Assembly (NCBI GenBank): GCA_031254175.1
Contig: JAIRUY010000008.1
Location: forward strand, 1 to 8,049
DNA length: 8,049 nt
Direction of reading: 5' to 3'
DNA from: Treponema sp.
GTDB taxonomy: Bacteria; Spirochaetota; Spirochaetia; Treponematales; Breznakiellaceae
Shown: piece by piece, positions 6,525 through 8,049 of the stretch
Layout of the letters: each line of letters opens with the position of its first letter
Position numbering within the stretch: position 1 is the first letter of the stretch
Notes under the pieces: generated by a model
Told to the model about the DNA's origin: nothing
What the model saw: the letters and a program-made list of their open reading frames with translations, nothing else
Databases searched by the model: none
Program-made: the position numbers and the translations under genes

Positions 6525-7580
6525 CTAGACAACCAGCTCGTCTTCTCCGGCACGCGCGACAACAATTTCGCCTGTGTCTTCAAGATGCCTGATGATAGAT
6601 ACAATCTTTTGCTGCGCCTCTTCAACATCCTTGAGGCGTACAGGTCCCATGTATTCCATATCTTCCTTGAGCATACTGGCGGCTCTTTTGGACATATTCT
6701 TGAATATCTTGTCCTGCACCTGCGAATCAACAGATTTAAGCGCCTTCGCGAGTTCCTGAGAGTCCACTTCGCGCATAACTTTCTGAATGGCGCGATCGTC
6801 GAGCATAACAATGTCTTCGAATACGAACATTCTTTTCTTGATCTCTTCAGCAAGTTCCGGATCTTCGTCCTCAAGAGCTTCGATAATCTGTTTCTCGGAC
6901 GCACGGTCAACAAGGTTCAGGATTTCTACGATGCTTTCAACGCCGCCGGCTGCCGTATAGTCTTCGCTTGACAACGATGAAAGTTTCTTTTCAAGCACGC
7001 GTTCAACTTCGCGCAAAACTTCCGGGCTTGTTCTGTCCATCGTCGCTATCCGCCGCGCGACATCGCTTTGCACCTCATGCTGCAGGTTCTGCAGAATGAC
7101 GGAAGCCTTGTTAGGTTCCAGATACGCAAGGATGAGGGCTATGGTTTGCGGATGTTCCTGCTGAATAAAGTTCAGAAGATGCGCGGGGTCGGTTCGGCGT
7201 ATAAAATCAAAAGGACGCACCTGAAGGCTTGAAGTAAGACGGTTGATAATATCAATTGCTTTCTGACTTCCCAGTGATTTTTCCAGAAGTTCTCTTGCGT
7301 AATCAATGCCGCCGGTTGAGATGAACTGATTGGCCATCATAAGTTCTTGGAACTCCTGAAGGATGGCGTCTTTCTGTTCAGCGTCAATTGTCTCAAGACG
7401 GGCTATTTCAAACGTAAGGGTTTCTATTTCATCCTCACGAAGATATTTGAATATCTCGGCGGATATTTCCGAGCCGATTGTTACAAGAAAAATAGCGGCT
7501 TTTTGTCTGCCGGTATATTCTTTTTGTCCTTTCTTTTTTGAACCGCCTACAGCGGCTCCGGTTGACATATTCTTTGCCAT
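6525..7580 (-). CDS. fliG: FliG, flagellar rotor/switch protein
   Basis: FliG joins the MS ring to the C-ring and receives torque from the stator. The 351-residue length is close to the usual 330-350. The N-terminal FliF-binding domain spans about residues 20-115. The middle domain carries the conserved EHPQ motif at 142-145 (QQEHPQTIALILAYL). The Gly-Gly hinge is at 212-213. The C-terminal domain has the MFxF motif (MFVF, 251-254) followed by the charged torque helix region DDRAIQKVMREVDS. The end (GPVRLKDVEEAQQKIV.., GEIVVARAGEDELVV) matches the family. The ATG at 7580 is preceded by AGAGG (7587-7591) with 6-nt spacing; a second in-frame ATG four codons later lacks a good site. Spirochetes often carry two FliG paralogues. 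The copy beside fliF and fliH is the one usually called FliG2 and associated with the motor; the paralogue number is inferred from context only. Confidence 0.97.
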   Translation of the reverse strand: MAKNMSTGAAVGGSKKKGQKEYTGRQKAAIFLVTIGSEISAEIFKYLREDEIETLTFEIARLETIDAEQKDAILQEFQELMMANQFISTGGIDYARELLEKSLGSQKAIDIINRLTSSLQVRPFDFIRRTDPAHLLNFIQQEHPQTIALILAYLEPNKASVILQNLQHEVQSDVARRIATMDRTSPEVLREVERVLEKKLSSLSSEDYTAAGGVESIVEILNLVDRASEKQIIEALEDEDPELAEEIKKRMFVFEDIVMLDDRAIQKVMREVDSQELAKALKSVDSQVQDKIFKNMSKRAASMLKEDMEYMGPVRLKDVEEAQQKIVSIIRHLEDTGEIVVARAGEDELVV

Positions 7581-7596
7581 ATTTAACCTCTATTAA

Positions 7597-7615
7597 ATCC
7601 GGCCGAAGGGCGGAT
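7597..7615 (-). other. Short hairpin in the fliF-fliG gap
   Basis: The 61-nt gap between the fliF stop and the fliG start holds a small inverted repeat, ATCCGCC against GGCCGGAT on the sense strand. It gives seven pairs with a single bulged base and a CUUC loop. No U-tract follows, so it is not a convincing terminator. It ends 5 nt before the fliG Shine-Dalgarno sequence and could influence fliG translation or mRNA processing. Chance is also possible at this size. Confidence 0.3.
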
Positions 7616-7641
7616 GATTATAGTGAAATTATATTTCATAA

Positions 7642-8049
7642 CTATTCCTCCAAAAGCCATGTTCTGATAAGCTGTGCGGCGTCTTCCGGATGTTCCTTTG
7701 CCATGTTGATGGCGGTCTCCATCAACTCCATCCTTGTTCTTTCTTCCAGTGAGATGGATACATCCATTCCGTCCTGTTCCGCTTCGGCCATCGCGCTTTC
7801 ACGGAGCATCTGTTCCCTGCGCGCGCGCTCTTCTTCAGCAAGCCTCCTGCGTCTTTCCATCTCGCGGGAGATCATCCTGAATACAACAAATCCAAACAAC
7901 AGCAATATCAATCCGGAAAGGAAAACAATGACTGTTGTCTGTGTCTGCTTTTTTCTGAAATATGCCGCATCTTCGGCTTTAAACTCTTCTGTACGGTCAA
8001 ATGCAATATTTCGTACAGTAACAGAGTCCCCTCTCGCCGAGTTATAGCC
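7642..8049 (-). CDS. fliF: FliF, flagellar MS-ring protein, C-terminal fragment
   Basis: FliF builds the MS ring in the inner membrane, the base of the flagellar rotor, and carries FliG on its cytoplasmic tail. The reading frame is open to the right edge, so only the last 135 residues are seen and the start lies outside the window. The visible part begins GYNSARGDSVTV, the conserved segment before the second membrane helix. A hydrophobic helix follows at about residues 39-59 of the fragment, then a highly charged Arg/Glu-rich cytoplasmic stretch (about 60-90). The end is an acidic helix finishing AAQLIRTWLLEE, the typical FliG-binding C-terminus of the family. The stop is TAG. An in-frame ATG at 7911 is internal, at the end of the membrane helix, and not a gene start. 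fliG follows after 61 nt. Identification is secure. Confidence 0.95.
   Translation of the reverse strand, partial: GYNSARGDSVTVRNIAFDRTEEFKAEDAAYFRKKQTQTTVIVFLSGLILLLFGFVVFRMISREMERRRRLAEEERARREQMLRESAMAEAEQDGMDVSISLEERTRMELMETAINMAKEHPEDAAQLIRTWLLEE

Noticed and set aside
6431..6913. A 160-codon minus-strand frame overlapping the end of fliG
   Set aside because: It is a shifted frame inside the clear fliG coding region, with Arg/Leu/Ser-rich composition and no family resemblance.
7642..7911. An 89-codon gene starting at ATG 7911
   Set aside because: The same frame stays open to the window edge and the upstream residues are conserved FliF sequence, so this ATG is internal to fliF.
7538..8047. 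A 169-codon plus-strand frame opposite fliF and the fliG start
   Set aside because: It is antisense to the well-supported FliF C-terminus, is Ser-rich as expected of a shadow, and crosses the gene boundary.

Overview
The window is a piece of a spirochete flagellar operon, most likely from a Treponema-like organism. All recognised genes are on the minus strand, so transcription runs from the right edge towards position 1. The order is fliF (C-terminal part only), fliG, fliH, fliI, fliJ, then a secreted M16 zinc metalloprotease. The fliF-fliG-fliH-fliI-fliJ order and the FliG and FliI sequence character fit the spirochete fli operon. The genus is inferred from family resemblance and moderate GC, not from a marker gene.

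Layout from right to left: 8049-7642 is the end of FliF, the MS-ring protein, with its second membrane helix and FliG-binding tail. 7580-6525 is FliG, the rotor switch protein. 6419-5217 is FliH, the stator of the export ATPase. 5177-3675 is FliI, the export ATPase, for which I prefer a GTG start over the longer ATG start. 3522-3103 is FliJ, the coiled-coil stalk of the export ATPase, with a TTG start. 3076-200 is a PqqL/pitrilysin-type M16 protease with a signal peptide. 199-1 is intergenic. Together the five flagellar genes encode the rotor base (FliF, FliG) and the cytoplasmic ATPase complex (FliH, FliI, FliJ) that sits beneath it. The protease is probably not part of the flagellum and appears to have its own promoter.

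The most notable content lies outside the protein cores. (1) The fliI-fliJ gap (152 nt) is almost filled by three consecutive hairpins; the two outer ones are diverged copies of one palindrome (TTGTTCGG..AAC core). (2) The fliG-fliH gap can form a 22-pair uninterrupted stem whose six non-Watson-Crick pairs are all G-U on the operon's sense RNA and would be A-C on the other strand, which argues for a functional RNA structure. (3) The M16 gene has no ribosome binding site but has a TATAAT box placed so that transcription should start at the A of its ATG, predicting a leaderless mRNA. (4) FliH and FliI both carry long C-terminal tails beyond the usual family end, and the tails end in similar Ala/Leu-rich segments.
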